The notes under the pieces: generated by a model
Database searches by the model: none
Told to the model about the DNA's origin: nothing
The model's input: only the letters and a program-made list of their open reading frames with translations
In this document: in pieces, positions 34,184-41,749 of the stretch
Layout of the letters: each line of letters begins with the position of its first letter
Position numbering within the stretch: position 1 is the stretch's first letter
Position numbers and translations under genes: made by a program
Origin: Parafrankia irregularis
Lineage (GTDB): Bacteria; Actinomycetota; Actinomycetes; Frankiales; Frankiaceae
Assembly: GCF_001536285.1 (NCBI RefSeq)
Contig: NZ_FAOZ01000001.1
Span: 248,001 to 312,000, forward strand
Length of the DNA: 64,000 nt
Direction: 5' to 3'

Positions 34184-34966
34184 TCAGCTGTCCGTCGGCG
34201 CGGCGGCCCTGCGTACCAGCGCCGTGTAACGCACCAACACCCCCGCGAGAACCAGCACCACCCCGCTGGCACCGACCACGAACAGACCCGGGCCCAGATC
34301 GACGGTGGCGTCGATCCCCGAGCCGACGAGCACCCCGCCCGCGCGCAGCCGGGCCACGTCGACGACGGCGGTGACCGCCAGCATCAGACCCGCGACCGCG
34401 GCCAGCATCCGCCCCCAGTCGACCCGCCGCCCGGCCAGCAGCAGGCCCGCCGCCATCGCGAGGATGCCCAGCAGAATCGTGAGGTGGCCATGCTGGTCCG
34501 GATCCGTCCCCCGGACGGCGAACTCCATCAGGCCGAACGCGCGCACCGTCGCCCAGGTCATCGTCGAGCCGATGACCGCCGCACCACCGGCGACAACGAC
34601 CAGCGGCGGGCACAGCGCCGCGAAGGTGTGTCTCGCCCGGTGAGCGGACCGGGCCGGCGCCGGATCGGCCTCGTCCCCCACCCGTGCACCGCGAACCGGT
34701 GCTCCGCGCTCTCCTTCGGAAACGTGCGCAGCGCCGGGGCGGTGGTCATCGCCCGCCGACTGCCACTCCCACTCAGGGAGCGAGAGCTCAGGCTCACCAG
34801 GTTTCCTCGCCCACCGGGGATCGGCCGTGGCGGCCGCCGCCGCCCGCCAGGCGGCCAGGCGAACGTCGCTCTCCGTCGCCTCCCCCACCTGAGCCGCCTC
34901 CATCGGGACCACCCGCTGTGCCCCGGCCGGGCGGGCCCAGGGACTCGCCTGCTGCTGCTCACCCAC
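34184..34966 (-). CDS. Four-helix membrane protein, paralogue-like neighbour of the Pro/Ala-rich protein
   Basis: A roughly 260-residue protein with a 100-residue charged N-terminal region and four predicted membrane helices. The membrane part runs PPLVVVAGGAAVIGSTMTWA, a polar loop with GTDPDQHGHLT, then LLGILAMAAGLLLAG, MLAAVAGLMLAVTAVVDVAR and, after DATVDLGPGLFVVG, a last helix. The same order (AGGA helix, W-S/A-T, loop with Gly-Asp, two helices with a terminal Asp, then L-P-x-L-x-VG) occurs in the C-terminus of the upstream 1022-residue protein, suggesting a duplication. The start is uncertain: GTG 34966 has GGAGG only 4 nt upstream. The function is unknown. Confidence 0.68.
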   Translation of the reverse strand: MGEQQQASPWARPAGAQRVVPMEAAQVGEATESDVRLAAWRAAAAATADPRWARKPGEPELSLPEWEWQSAGDDHRPGAAHVSEGERGAPVRGARVGDEADPAPARSAHRARHTFAALCPPLVVVAGGAAVIGSTMTWATVRAFGLMEFAVRGTDPDQHGHLTILLGILAMAAGLLLAGRRVDWGRMLAAVAGLMLAVTAVVDVARLRAGGVLVGSGIDATVDLGPGLFVVGASGVVLVLAGVLVRYTALVRRAAAPTDS

Positions 34967-35066
34967 CGTTCCTCCCCCATCGACGCGGAACCGGCGTGCC
35001 CGCCAGGCGGCCATCTCAACCGGTCCCGACCCCGAATCACCCCCGCGGCGCGGTGAGCACCCGGGC

Positions 35067-35110
35067 GCGACCCTGGATCGGCCGCGGGCCGCGACCCTGG
35101 ATCGGCCGCG
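35067..35110. repeat. 24-bp-period direct repeat between the two four-helix membrane genes
   Basis: gcgaccctggatcggccgcg occurs at 35067-35086 and 35091-35110, between the stop of the 1022-residue gene and the start of the 260-residue gene. Confidence 0.85.
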
Positions 35111-35186
35111 ACCGGCCGAGCGGCGCCACCATCCGCGATGGTGGTACCACCTGGCACGACCAGTCCCCGGCGCGTTGGAGGAGTGG

Positions 35187-38100
35187 TCAGCGACGCTTCG
35201 CGCGCCCGCCTCGATCGCGGCGGGTCGACGCGAACAGTGCGACAAGACCGGCAACCAGCGTGACACCCACGCCCAGTTCCGGGCGGAGCTCGAACACATC
35301 GGCCGAAATCCCCCGGAAGGACGCCAACGGCGGCGGGCCGAACGCCAGGTCGAAACCGGACACAGCGACGATCAGCAGGGCCGCCAGCCGGGCCATCGCG
35401 GTTCCGGCCGAACTCCCGTCGCCCAGCCATCCCGCCCCTGGACGTCCGGTCCCCGGACGCGCGGCGCCGCGCAGCCAGCTGACACCGACAGCGATGAGCA
35501 CAAGCCCCGCGACGAGGGACAGCCGGCCATCACCGGCCGTCACACCGTCGAAGGTTCGCGTCTCGTCACCGCCCGTCAGGGTGCTCCACGGCAGAAACGC
35601 CGCCACCGCGGACGCGCCACCGGCGAGAAGCAACAGGCCGCCTTCTCGCCGCCGGGACGGTGGTGGCGAGGTCCTGGCGTGGGCCGGACCCGGACGGGTC
35701 TGCTCGGAGCGCGGCTCCGCCTCGGCGGACTCGGATGGATCATCGAAGGCGTCGGGGGTCTTCGTGGTCGGATCGGGTCGCGTCCGAACCGCCGGCCGCG
35801 GCTGCTCCACAGGCCGCGGCTGCTCCCCGGTCCGCGGCTGCTCCACGGGCCGTGACGGGACGGGATCGGCCGCGGTCGCCTCGGTGTGATGCCACGAATG
35901 GGCAACAGCGTCCCGGCTGACGACGGCACGTGGAACGCCGGTCGTGGGCGGCGCGTCCGCAACCGTCTCGCCGGCGCCGCGCCCACCCCCGTTGCCGGCG
36001 CCACCCCTGCTGGAGCCGATGCCGGGCTGTTCGGGTACCGGGACCGCACCCGGCTCGACAGCCGCGGGCGTGGCATCCGGGCGGCGGGCACTGACGCGAC
36101 GCAGGTCCACCCGCATCGTCGGAGGGTCGACCGCGCTGGCCCCGGGCAGCGGCGCCGGTCCGGGTTCCGCCGCGGGCGCCGTCCTGCCGCCACCCGACGC
36201 CGCTGGCGGCCGATCACGTGCCGCACCCGCACCCGCACCCCCTGTCGCGCCGGGCGTGTCCGTACCGGTGCGCTCGAACCACGTCGGGCGCGCGTCCGGG
36301 GAGGAGCGGCGCGCGGCCTGGTCATCGCTCCGTCCGGGCCGCACCGGTGGGGCGCCGGTTCCGGTGGACGACGTGGGCGCCGCCGAAGGCGGGCGTGAGC
36401 CCGCGGACGGCGCCGGCCCCGAGGCCGCGCGCGGCGGCGCTGCCGCGGCCCGCGCACCCGGCGCCGGCTTGGCACCGGCTGCGCCACCCGGGGTGGAGGC
36501 ACGGTTGCCGGGTGACGCCTCGGCGTGGCCTGGTGGTTCGGGCCGGGCACCCCTGGACGGTGCGGTGGGCGCCGCAGGGGCGGTGGCAGCCGGGGGTCTG
36601 GGTGCGAAAAGGGACTGCCGCGAACTGTCGCCGCGCTCACCCTCTGGGCGCCTGACCGGCTCCATCGGGGCGGATCCCGCCTGCGGGCCGGCGGCCGAGG
36701 ACGCGCCTGGCGCAGGCCGGGCTCCCTGCCCCGTGCCCGCGGACCGCGCCGGTGGCCGGTCCGGTGTCGGCGCCGCGGGCGCCGCAGGCGCACCGGGCGC
36801 ACCGGGCGCACCGGGAGTGCGCCCGCCTGCCGGCGGAGTCTGCGTGGTCTGCGGCGGGCGCACCGGGTCCCGCATGCTCTGCCCGGAACGGGCGGGCGGC
36901 TCAGGGGCGGCCGCGGAGCCTGTGCCCGCCCCCGGGCGCAGCGAGTCGCTCCGACCTCCGTCGGCGGCCCGCTGTGTCGGCCGCAGCGGCGAGGGCCACG
37001 AGGCGCGGTCGGCCGCGCCAGGCGCCTCCGACGGCCTGTTCACCTGGGCCTGCGCGGCGGCCCCCCTGCCGACCGGTGTCCCTGGCGGTCGATCGGCCCC
37101 GGCCGGCTTCCCGGTATCGCCCTTGGAACCGGCAGGACGCACGCCCGAGGCCCCGGATCCGCCAGCCGCGCCAGGTGAGGCCGGTGCGGCGGTCCGCCGG
37201 TCGGGCGGCGTCGCCGACGCCGGCGGTTTGTTCGCACCCGCGGCTCGGGTGGGTGCGGCCGAAGCGCCCGATGGCGATGCTCCCGGCTTCCCCACGCCCT
37301 CGGGCGCGGCAGGACGAGCGGGCGCGGCCGGCTGAGCGGGTGCGGCAGGACGAGCCGGCGCGGCCGGCTGAGCGGGTGCAGCGGGACGAGCCGGCGCGGC
37401 CGGCTGAGCGGGTGCAGCGGGACGAGCCGGCGCAGCGGGGGCGGCCGGAGGATTGCCCTGCGCACGCCCAGCCGGCCTGGACGGATCCGCCGAACGAGGC
37501 GGCGCCCCGGCCTGACCGGGGGGCGCCGCCTGAGGAGGCGGCACCTGCTGAGGAGAACGTGGTGGCACGCGGCCAGCCGGCGCGGACGGACCGGGCGCGG
37601 CGGGACGCGTCGGCCCGGCCAGGCCATCTCCGCCCGCAGGGGCCGTGGAGGCCGCAGGGGCGCCACTTCCGGGCGCGGCGCGAGTTCCAGGCGGCGCGGC
37701 GGGGCCGACGGGGCGCGGCGGGGTACCGCCCCGCGTCTGCCCGCGAGGCGGCGGAAGCACACCGGGCCTGGTGGGCGCCACCGGGCGACCGGCCGCGGAG
37801 GCGGCTCCCGGACCGACCCGGCTGACGCCCGATGTTCCCGAGGAGCCCGGCGCTCCCGAGCCAGCCGGCGCTCCCGGGGAACCCGGCGCTTTGGAGCCAC
37901 CTGACGCAGCGGAGCCACCTTCGGCCCCCGCGGCCGCGGGGGCCGCAGGTGGGGTGGATCTCCCCGTCGGCGACCCAGATCCGGACGTCTTCCGTTCCGT
38001 GGCACCGCCCTGGGCCGCCCCGCGCTCACCGCCTCCGGTGCTGGCGGCCTCACCTTCCGGGGTGGCTCTGTTCGTTCGTGTGCTCCCGCCGGAGGGCGTG

Positions 38101-38255
38101 GGCCGGCCGGTGGACGCCGGCCCGCCGGTGGACGTGGGCCCGCCGGTGGCTGCGGGTTCAGGCGGAGCGGCCGGGCTTGGACGGCCGGAACCGTCGTGGT
38201 CACCCGTCTCGGGGCCGGGCAGGGGCTGCTTCGCTCGGTCGCCCTGGTCGGCCAT
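35187..38255 (-). CDS. Giant Pro/Ala/Gly-rich protein with C-terminal four-helix membrane domain
   Basis: A 1022-residue protein. About the first 870 residues are low-complexity, rich in Pro, Ala, Gly, Ser, Thr and Arg and almost lacking aromatic residues, so they are probably disordered. Within them (about residues 276-311) lie three perfect copies of a 12-residue unit of the PARPAAPAQPAA type. The last 150 residues form four helices: GGLLLLAGGASAVAAFLPWS, then GRLSLVAGLVLIAVGVSWL, ARLAALLIVAVSGFDLAFG and LGVGVTLVAGLVALFA. There is no signal peptide, so the long region is probably cytoplasmic unless the topology is inverted. The ATG at 38255 has AGGAG 7 nt upstream. A 30-nt perfect palindrome lies 80-110 nt upstream. 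The function is unknown. Confidence 0.78.
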   Translation of the reverse strand: MADQGDRAKQPLPGPETGDHDGSGRPSPAAPPEPAATGGPTSTGGPASTGRPTPSGGSTRTNRATPEGEAASTGGGERGAAQGGATERKTSGSGSPTGRSTPPAAPAAAGAEGGSAASGGSKAPGSPGAPAGSGAPGSSGTSGVSRVGPGAASAAGRPVAPTRPGVLPPPRGQTRGGTPPRPVGPAAPPGTRAAPGSGAPAASTAPAGGDGLAGPTRPAAPGPSAPAGRVPPRSPQQVPPPQAAPPGQAGAPPRSADPSRPAGRAQGNPPAAPAAPARPAAPAQPAAPARPAAPAQPAAPARPAAPAQPAAPARPAAPEGVGKPGASPSGASAAPTRAAGANKPPASATPPDRRTAAPASPGAAGGSGASGVRPAGSKGDTGKPAGADRPPGTPVGRGAAAQAQVNRPSEAPGAADRASWPSPLRPTQRAADGGRSDSLRPGAGTGSAAAPEPPARSGQSMRDPVRPPQTTQTPPAGGRTPGAPGAPGAPAAPAAPTPDRPPARSAGTGQGARPAPGASSAAGPQAGSAPMEPVRRPEGERGDSSRQSLFAPRPPAATAPAAPTAPSRGARPEPPGHAEASPGNRASTPGGAAGAKPAPGARAAAAPPRAASGPAPSAGSRPPSAAPTSSTGTGAPPVRPGRSDDQAARRSSPDARPTWFERTGTDTPGATGGAGAGAARDRPPAASGGGRTAPAAEPGPAPLPGASAVDPPTMRVDLRRVSARRPDATPAAVEPGAVPVPEQPGIGSSRGGAGNGGGRGAGETVADAPPTTGVPRAVVSRDAVAHSWHHTEATAADPVPSRPVEQPRTGEQPRPVEQPRPAVRTRPDPTTKTPDAFDDPSESAEAEPRSEQTRPGPAHARTSPPPSRRREGGLLLLAGGASAVAAFLPWSTLTGGDETRTFDGVTAGDGRLSLVAGLVLIAVGVSWLRGAARPGTGRPGAGWLGDGSSAGTAMARLAALLIVAVSGFDLAFGPPPLASFRGISADVFELRPELGVGVTLVAGLVALFASTRRDRGGRAKRR
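37321..37428. repeat. 36-bp in-frame tandem repeat inside the Pro/Ala-rich gene
   Basis: Three copies starting at 37321, 37357 and 37393. The second and third are identical or nearly so; the first differs at a few bases. Each encodes 12 residues of alternating Pro/Ala with Arg or Gln. Confidence 0.92.
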
Positions 38256-39003
38256 GCACTCACTCCTGACGCGCGGCGCTTCCATCCGGCTGTCCTCGCG
38301 GGTAACCGGAGAACCCGGGCGACGGTATCCGGCCTGTCCGGCCCGCCTGCAGGCGGGCCGGACAAAACCGTCCAATTACCCGGACACCCACCGCGGAGCC
38401 CCAACCCGCCGCCCCGGCCCGACAGCCACGGTAGACCAGCAGGCCCACTCAGGGTCACGACCAACAGACACAGCGAATCGGCGGACGAGCCCGAGATCCG
38501 CCGCGCGCCTGAAGCTCGGGGCGCCCTCCGGGGACTTCGGTGACCGGCACGAGGGGCAGGGCCGGCGGGACCGGACGGCCCGGTCGGCAATCGAGGACCA
38601 CCAAGCCCTAACGGCCTGAAGTACAGGACCAATTACACAGAGCACTACCATCAGACCGGCGGTTACCATACCCGCACAGCGCGCTCCGGATACGTGACGG
38701 ACGTTCGGCCCGTACCGCCGGACATCCGCCACTCCCGGAGGTGCCGCGCCGATTCCCGCCTTCGATCCGCGAGTGCCGCCCCATCGAGAAGCGAGGAGTG
38801 AACACACGGATCAGGCAACCGTGTGACGAACGACACGTTGCCCTTTATTGTGGGCCGATATCGCCTCGCCATCCACAGAACAAAGATCTGACTAATTTCA
38901 GAATCCGGCGGCCAGCCGGTTACCCCGTCGGCGAAACTTCCGAAGTCCGACGGGGGCACTGTTCACGTTGCAGGGCCCACACCCGACGATTGGGAGGATT
39001 CCT
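38256..39003. other. Divergent intergenic region, Pro/Ala-rich gene / PNPOx-like gene
   Basis: 748 nt with no gene I can support. It contains the 30-nt perfect palindrome at 38335-38364. From about 38620 to 38950 base composition is clearly less GC-rich than elsewhere in the window, as in promoter or acquired DNA. Promoters for both flanking genes should lie here. Confidence 0.5.
38335..38364. promoter_or_regulatory. 30-nt perfect palindrome upstream of the Pro/Ala-rich gene
   Basis: Each base from 38335 to 38364 pairs with its mirror, 15+15 nt with no spacer (centre CTGCAG). It lies 80-109 nt upstream of the start of the 1022-residue gene and is not followed by a T-tract. It could be an operator for a dimeric regulator, an RNA hairpin or a mobile palindromic unit. 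Confidence 0.75.
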
Positions 39004-39510
39004 GTGTCAACGTCAACCTCCGACACCGTCTCCGCCGACCTGACCCTGACCCGGAACTACGTCCGCGACGGAAAGGTGATGCAGATCGCGACGCTGGCGG
39101 AGAGCGGCGAGCCGGTTGTGTGCAACCTCTGGTACGCGAGTTCGTTCGATCCGGACCGGCTCCTGTTCATCTCCCGTCCCGATCGCGCGCACTGCCGGAA
39201 CATCCGGGCCGACCGGCGGGTGGCCGGCGCCGTGCTCACCATCGAGCTCGACGGGCTGGGCCAGGAGGTCCAGGGGGTGAGCTTCGCGGGAACGGCGCGG
39301 CAGGTGCCGGACGAATCCGCGCCCGCGCTGCTCCCGATCTACCACGGGCGCTGGCCGGCAGGCAGTGAACTGGCCAACCGCGAGCTGATGAGGGCCGACG
39401 CCAACGCCCACCGGCTGTACGAGATCCAGATTCACCGCTGGATCCTGTTCGACGAGGTCAACCATCCGGACGACCCGCGGCGCGTCATCGAGCTCGCCAC
39501 CACGATCTGA
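39004..39510 (+). CDS. Pyridoxamine 5'-phosphate oxidase-fold protein
   Basis: A 168-residue split-barrel flavin-binding protein of the PNPOx-like family. The barrel strands read KVMQIATLAESGEPVVCNLW, YASSFDPDRLLFISRPDRAH and RNIRADRRVAGAVLTIELDG; the dimer-interface His/Trp segment is YEIQIHRWILFDEV. Such proteins bind FMN, FAD or F420 and reduce or oxidise small substrates; which applies is not visible. The GTG at 39004 has GGGAGG 6 nt upstream and the protein then has normal family length. Downstream lies a very large palindrome before the convergent pyruvate kinase gene. Confidence 0.85.
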   Translation: MSTSTSDTVSADLTLTRNYVRDGKVMQIATLAESGEPVVCNLWYASSFDPDRLLFISRPDRAHCRNIRADRRVAGAVLTIELDGLGQEVQGVSFAGTARQVPDESAPALLPIYHGRWPAGSELANRELMRADANAHRLYEIQIHRWILFDEVNHPDDPRRVIELATTI

Positions 39511-39692
39511 CCCGCGCGCAGCCCCGGGCACCGGCCTTCCCCGACCCGGTCCACCTCAGACCGCGGCTACCTGGCAGGCCCTACTCGCTGGACAGTTCTC
39601 GTCGTGCGCGCCGCCGAAGCTGCAGATCGCCAGACGCTCGTCCCGCTTCGCCGGGCGGTGCGAGGCGGGCCCAGGCTCAGCCGCTGTCAGCA

Positions 39693-39740
39693 CCGCCACG
39701 GCTGTCGCCACCACGATCGTGGTGGCGACAGCCGTGGCGG
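39693..39740. terminator. 48-nt perfect palindrome between convergent genes
   Basis: Positions 39693-39740 form a perfect palindrome (24+24 nt, central AT), so RNA from either strand can fold into a hairpin of more than 20 bp. With the separate 14-bp stem at 39763-39800 it separates the PNPOx-like and pyruvate kinase genes. A terminator is the conservative reading; the length is unusual for one. Confidence 0.7.
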
Positions 39741-39762
39741 CACCGGTCGTGCGGGTGGCCGT

Positions 39763-39800
39763 GGCGGTGGTCCGGCGCGGCCCCGGGCCGGACCACCGCC
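39763..39800. terminator. Hairpin terminator at the end of the pyruvate kinase gene
   Basis: Perfect 14-bp stem (arms 39763-39776 and 39787-39800, 10-nt loop), ending 6 nt from the stop of pyk. No T-tract. Confidence 0.75.
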
Positions 39801-39806
39801 GGGCGG

Positions 39807-41222
39807 TCAGACCGCCTCACCGATCCGGTGCACCCGCATCGTATTGGTCATACCGGCGACGCCGGGCGGGGTGCCCGCGACGACCACGACCAGCTCACCG
39901 GGCTGGAGATAGCCGTTCTTGCGCAGCGCCGTGTCCACCTGCCGGACCATCTCGTCCGTGCTGTCGGCGAAGGGCACGATGATCGTCTCGACGCCCCACA
40001 GCAGCGACATCTGGTTACGCACCGCGGGCAGCGGTGAGAAGGCCAGCACGGGGACCGAGCTGCGGTAACGGATCAGCCGGCGAGCGGTGTCACCGCTGAG
40101 GGTGTGGGCGACCAGGTAACGGGCGCCCACCGCCTCCCCGACGCTGACCGCCGCCTGGGCGATGGCACCGCCCAGTGTCCGCGGCTGCGTGCGCAGCGGT
40201 GGGATCCGGGCCAGGTCCGCCTCGGCGACCTCGATGATCCGCCCCATGGTGGCGGCGGCCTCGACCGGATACGAACCGACGCTCGTCTCGGCCGAGAGCA
40301 TGATCGCGTCCGCACCGTCGAGCACGGCGTTGGCGCAGTCACTCGCCTCCGCCCGGGTCGGGCGCGGGGCGCTGACCATGGATTCGAGCACCTGGGTGGC
40401 GACGATGACCGGCTTCGCCCGCTCGCGTGCCTGGCTGACGGCGCGCTTCTGGACCAGCGGGACGTCCTCGAGTGGCAGCTCGACGCCCAGGTCACCGCGG
40501 GCGATCATGAGGCCGTCGAAGGCCTCGATGATGCCTTCCAGCTCGTCGACCGCCTGCGGCTTCTCGATCTTCGCCAGGACGGGGACCCGCAGGCCGACCT
40601 CGTCCATGATCGTCCGGACCGCCTGGTAGTCCTCGGCGGACCGGACGAACGACAACGCGATCATGTCGACGCCGAGCTCGAGGGCGAACCGCAGGTCGGA
40701 GCCGTCCTTCTCGGACAGCGCCGGCACCGTCAGCGCCGCACTCGGGATGTTCATGCCCTTGTGGTCGCTGACCTTGCCGCCGATCACGACGGTGGTCCGG
40801 ACGTCGGTGTCCTCGACACCGTCGATGCGCAGGTTGAGCCGGCCGTCGTCGACGAGGATCGTGTCACCGGCGGCGACGTCCCGGGGCAGGCCGGTGTAGG
40901 TGGTGCCGACCTGCTCCTGATCACCCAGGACGTCGCGGATCGTGACGGTGAAGTGCTGACCGGGCAGCAGGGTCACTCCACCGTCGGCGAACTTGCCGAG
41001 GCGGATCTTGGGCCCCTGCAGGTCCGCCAGGATGCCCACATTGCGGCCGGCGGCCTCGGCGGCGTCCCGAACCAGCTTGTAGCTGGCGGCGTGTTGCTCG
41101 TGCGTCCCATGCGAGAAGTTGAGCCGGGCAATGTCCATTCCGGCGTCTACGAGGGCCCGGACCATCTCAGGCGAGTTGGTGGCCGGGCCGAGGGTGCAAA
41201 CTATCTTGGCTCTTCGTGGCAC
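39807..41222 (-). CDS. pyk: Pyruvate kinase
   Basis: A 471-residue pyruvate kinase making pyruvate and ATP from phosphoenolpyruvate and ADP. The N-terminus VPRRAKIVCTLGPATNSPEM is followed by MDIARLNFSHGTHEQHA, the B-domain, then FVRSAEDYQAVR, VLAKIEKPQAVDEL (catalytic Lys), IEAFDGLMIARGDLGVELPL, QVLESMVSAPRPTRAEASD and IMLSAETSVGSYPVEA. The C-terminal allosteric domain begins near TQPRTLGGAIAQAA. I chose GTG 41222, with AGG 8 nt upstream, to match family starts; TTG 41228 is an alternative. A 12-nt perfect palindrome (41242-41253) lies about 20 nt upstream. Confidence 0.96.
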   Translation of the reverse strand: MPRRAKIVCTLGPATNSPEMVRALVDAGMDIARLNFSHGTHEQHAASYKLVRDAAEAAGRNVGILADLQGPKIRLGKFADGGVTLLPGQHFTVTIRDVLGDQEQVGTTYTGLPRDVAAGDTILVDDGRLNLRIDGVEDTDVRTTVVIGGKVSDHKGMNIPSAALTVPALSEKDGSDLRFALELGVDMIALSFVRSAEDYQAVRTIMDEVGLRVPVLAKIEKPQAVDELEGIIEAFDGLMIARGDLGVELPLEDVPLVQKRAVSQARERAKPVIVATQVLESMVSAPRPTRAEASDCANAVLDGADAIMLSAETSVGSYPVEAAATMGRIIEVAEADLARIPPLRTQPRTLGGAIAQAAVSVGEAVGARYLVAHTLSGDTARRLIRYRSSVPVLAFSPLPAVRNQMSLLWGVETIIVPFADSTDEMVRQVDTALRKNGYLQPGELVVVVAGTPPGVAGMTNTMRVHRIGEAV

Positions 41223-41241
41223 GGTCAAAGCCTAAGTAACG

Positions 41242-41253
41242 ATGAGGCCTCAT
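41242..41253. promoter_or_regulatory. 12-nt palindrome just upstream of pyk
   Basis: atgaggcctcat, perfect, 20 nt before the pyk start, in the position of a leader or operator. Short enough to be chance. Confidence 0.3.
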
Positions 41254-41509
41254 TGACCACTGGGGGCTGGTGACACACCTCGATCCGCCGCTTGGGCGCC
41301 CAATGGTCCCAAGAGGTTCTGTGACCGTTTCCCCGCCGTGCGTCCTGATACCTGGTGCACGCAACGGCACAACAGGCGTACCTTCGCATGGTCCGCCCGC
41401 AAGAGCACGCGACAGACAGTTACGGGAAAGCTGGCAACGGCGCCGAACGATCCCGGACGTCCAGCCCCAGCGGTGGGTAGCCGCTGACGAACCAACCTGG
41501 AGCCCGGTT

Positions 41510-41698
41510 ATGACCAACAATCCCGCAATTCACCGACGCGCCTCCGGTGACATCGACATCGCCGTCCCGCACGACGGCCCGGAGCACACGGCCACCCCCC
41601 TCGGGTCCGGGCCGCTGAGCACCACGTCCGCGGCTGTGAGCGGCACGGCCACCATCGACGGCGGTGGTGACGTGCTCACCGTTCCCGCTGCCGCCTGA
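41510..41698 (+). CDS. Possible small hypothetical protein (62 residues)
   Basis: A short frame beginning MTNNPAIHRRASGDIDIAVP and ending in Thr/Ser/Gly/Ala-rich sequence (GTATIDGGGDVLTVPAAA). No domain or signal peptide is seen. Support for it being real: ATG with GGAG 7 nt upstream, position alone in an intergenic gap, and its stop falling on the first unit of the tandem array that also carries the stop of the convergent ABC gene. It could equally be a chance frame. Confidence 0.4.
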   Translation: MTNNPAIHRRASGDIDIAVPHDGPEHTATPLGSGPLSTTSAAVSGTATIDGGGDVLTVPAAA

Positions 41699-41749
41699 GA
41701 CCGCTCAGCCTGAGACCGCTCAGCCTGAGACCGCTCAGCCTGAGACCGG
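41694..41749. repeat. 15-bp tandem array carrying the stop codons of both convergent genes
   Basis: cctgagaccgctcag at 41694-41708, 41709-41723 and 41724-41738, then an 11-nt partial copy. Because 15 is a multiple of 3, stop codons recur in frame on both strands: DRSA-stop units on plus, AVSG-stop units on minus. Confidence 0.93.

Noticed and set aside
35944-38619. Long plus-strand frames opposite the Pro/Ala-rich gene
   Set aside because: They mirror the low-complexity gene and have no ribosome site or domain. The minus-strand gene has a good start and membrane helices.
41694-41749. Possible CRISPR-like array
   Set aside because: Units are 15 bp with no unique spacers between them; it is a simple tandem repeat, and no cas gene is near.
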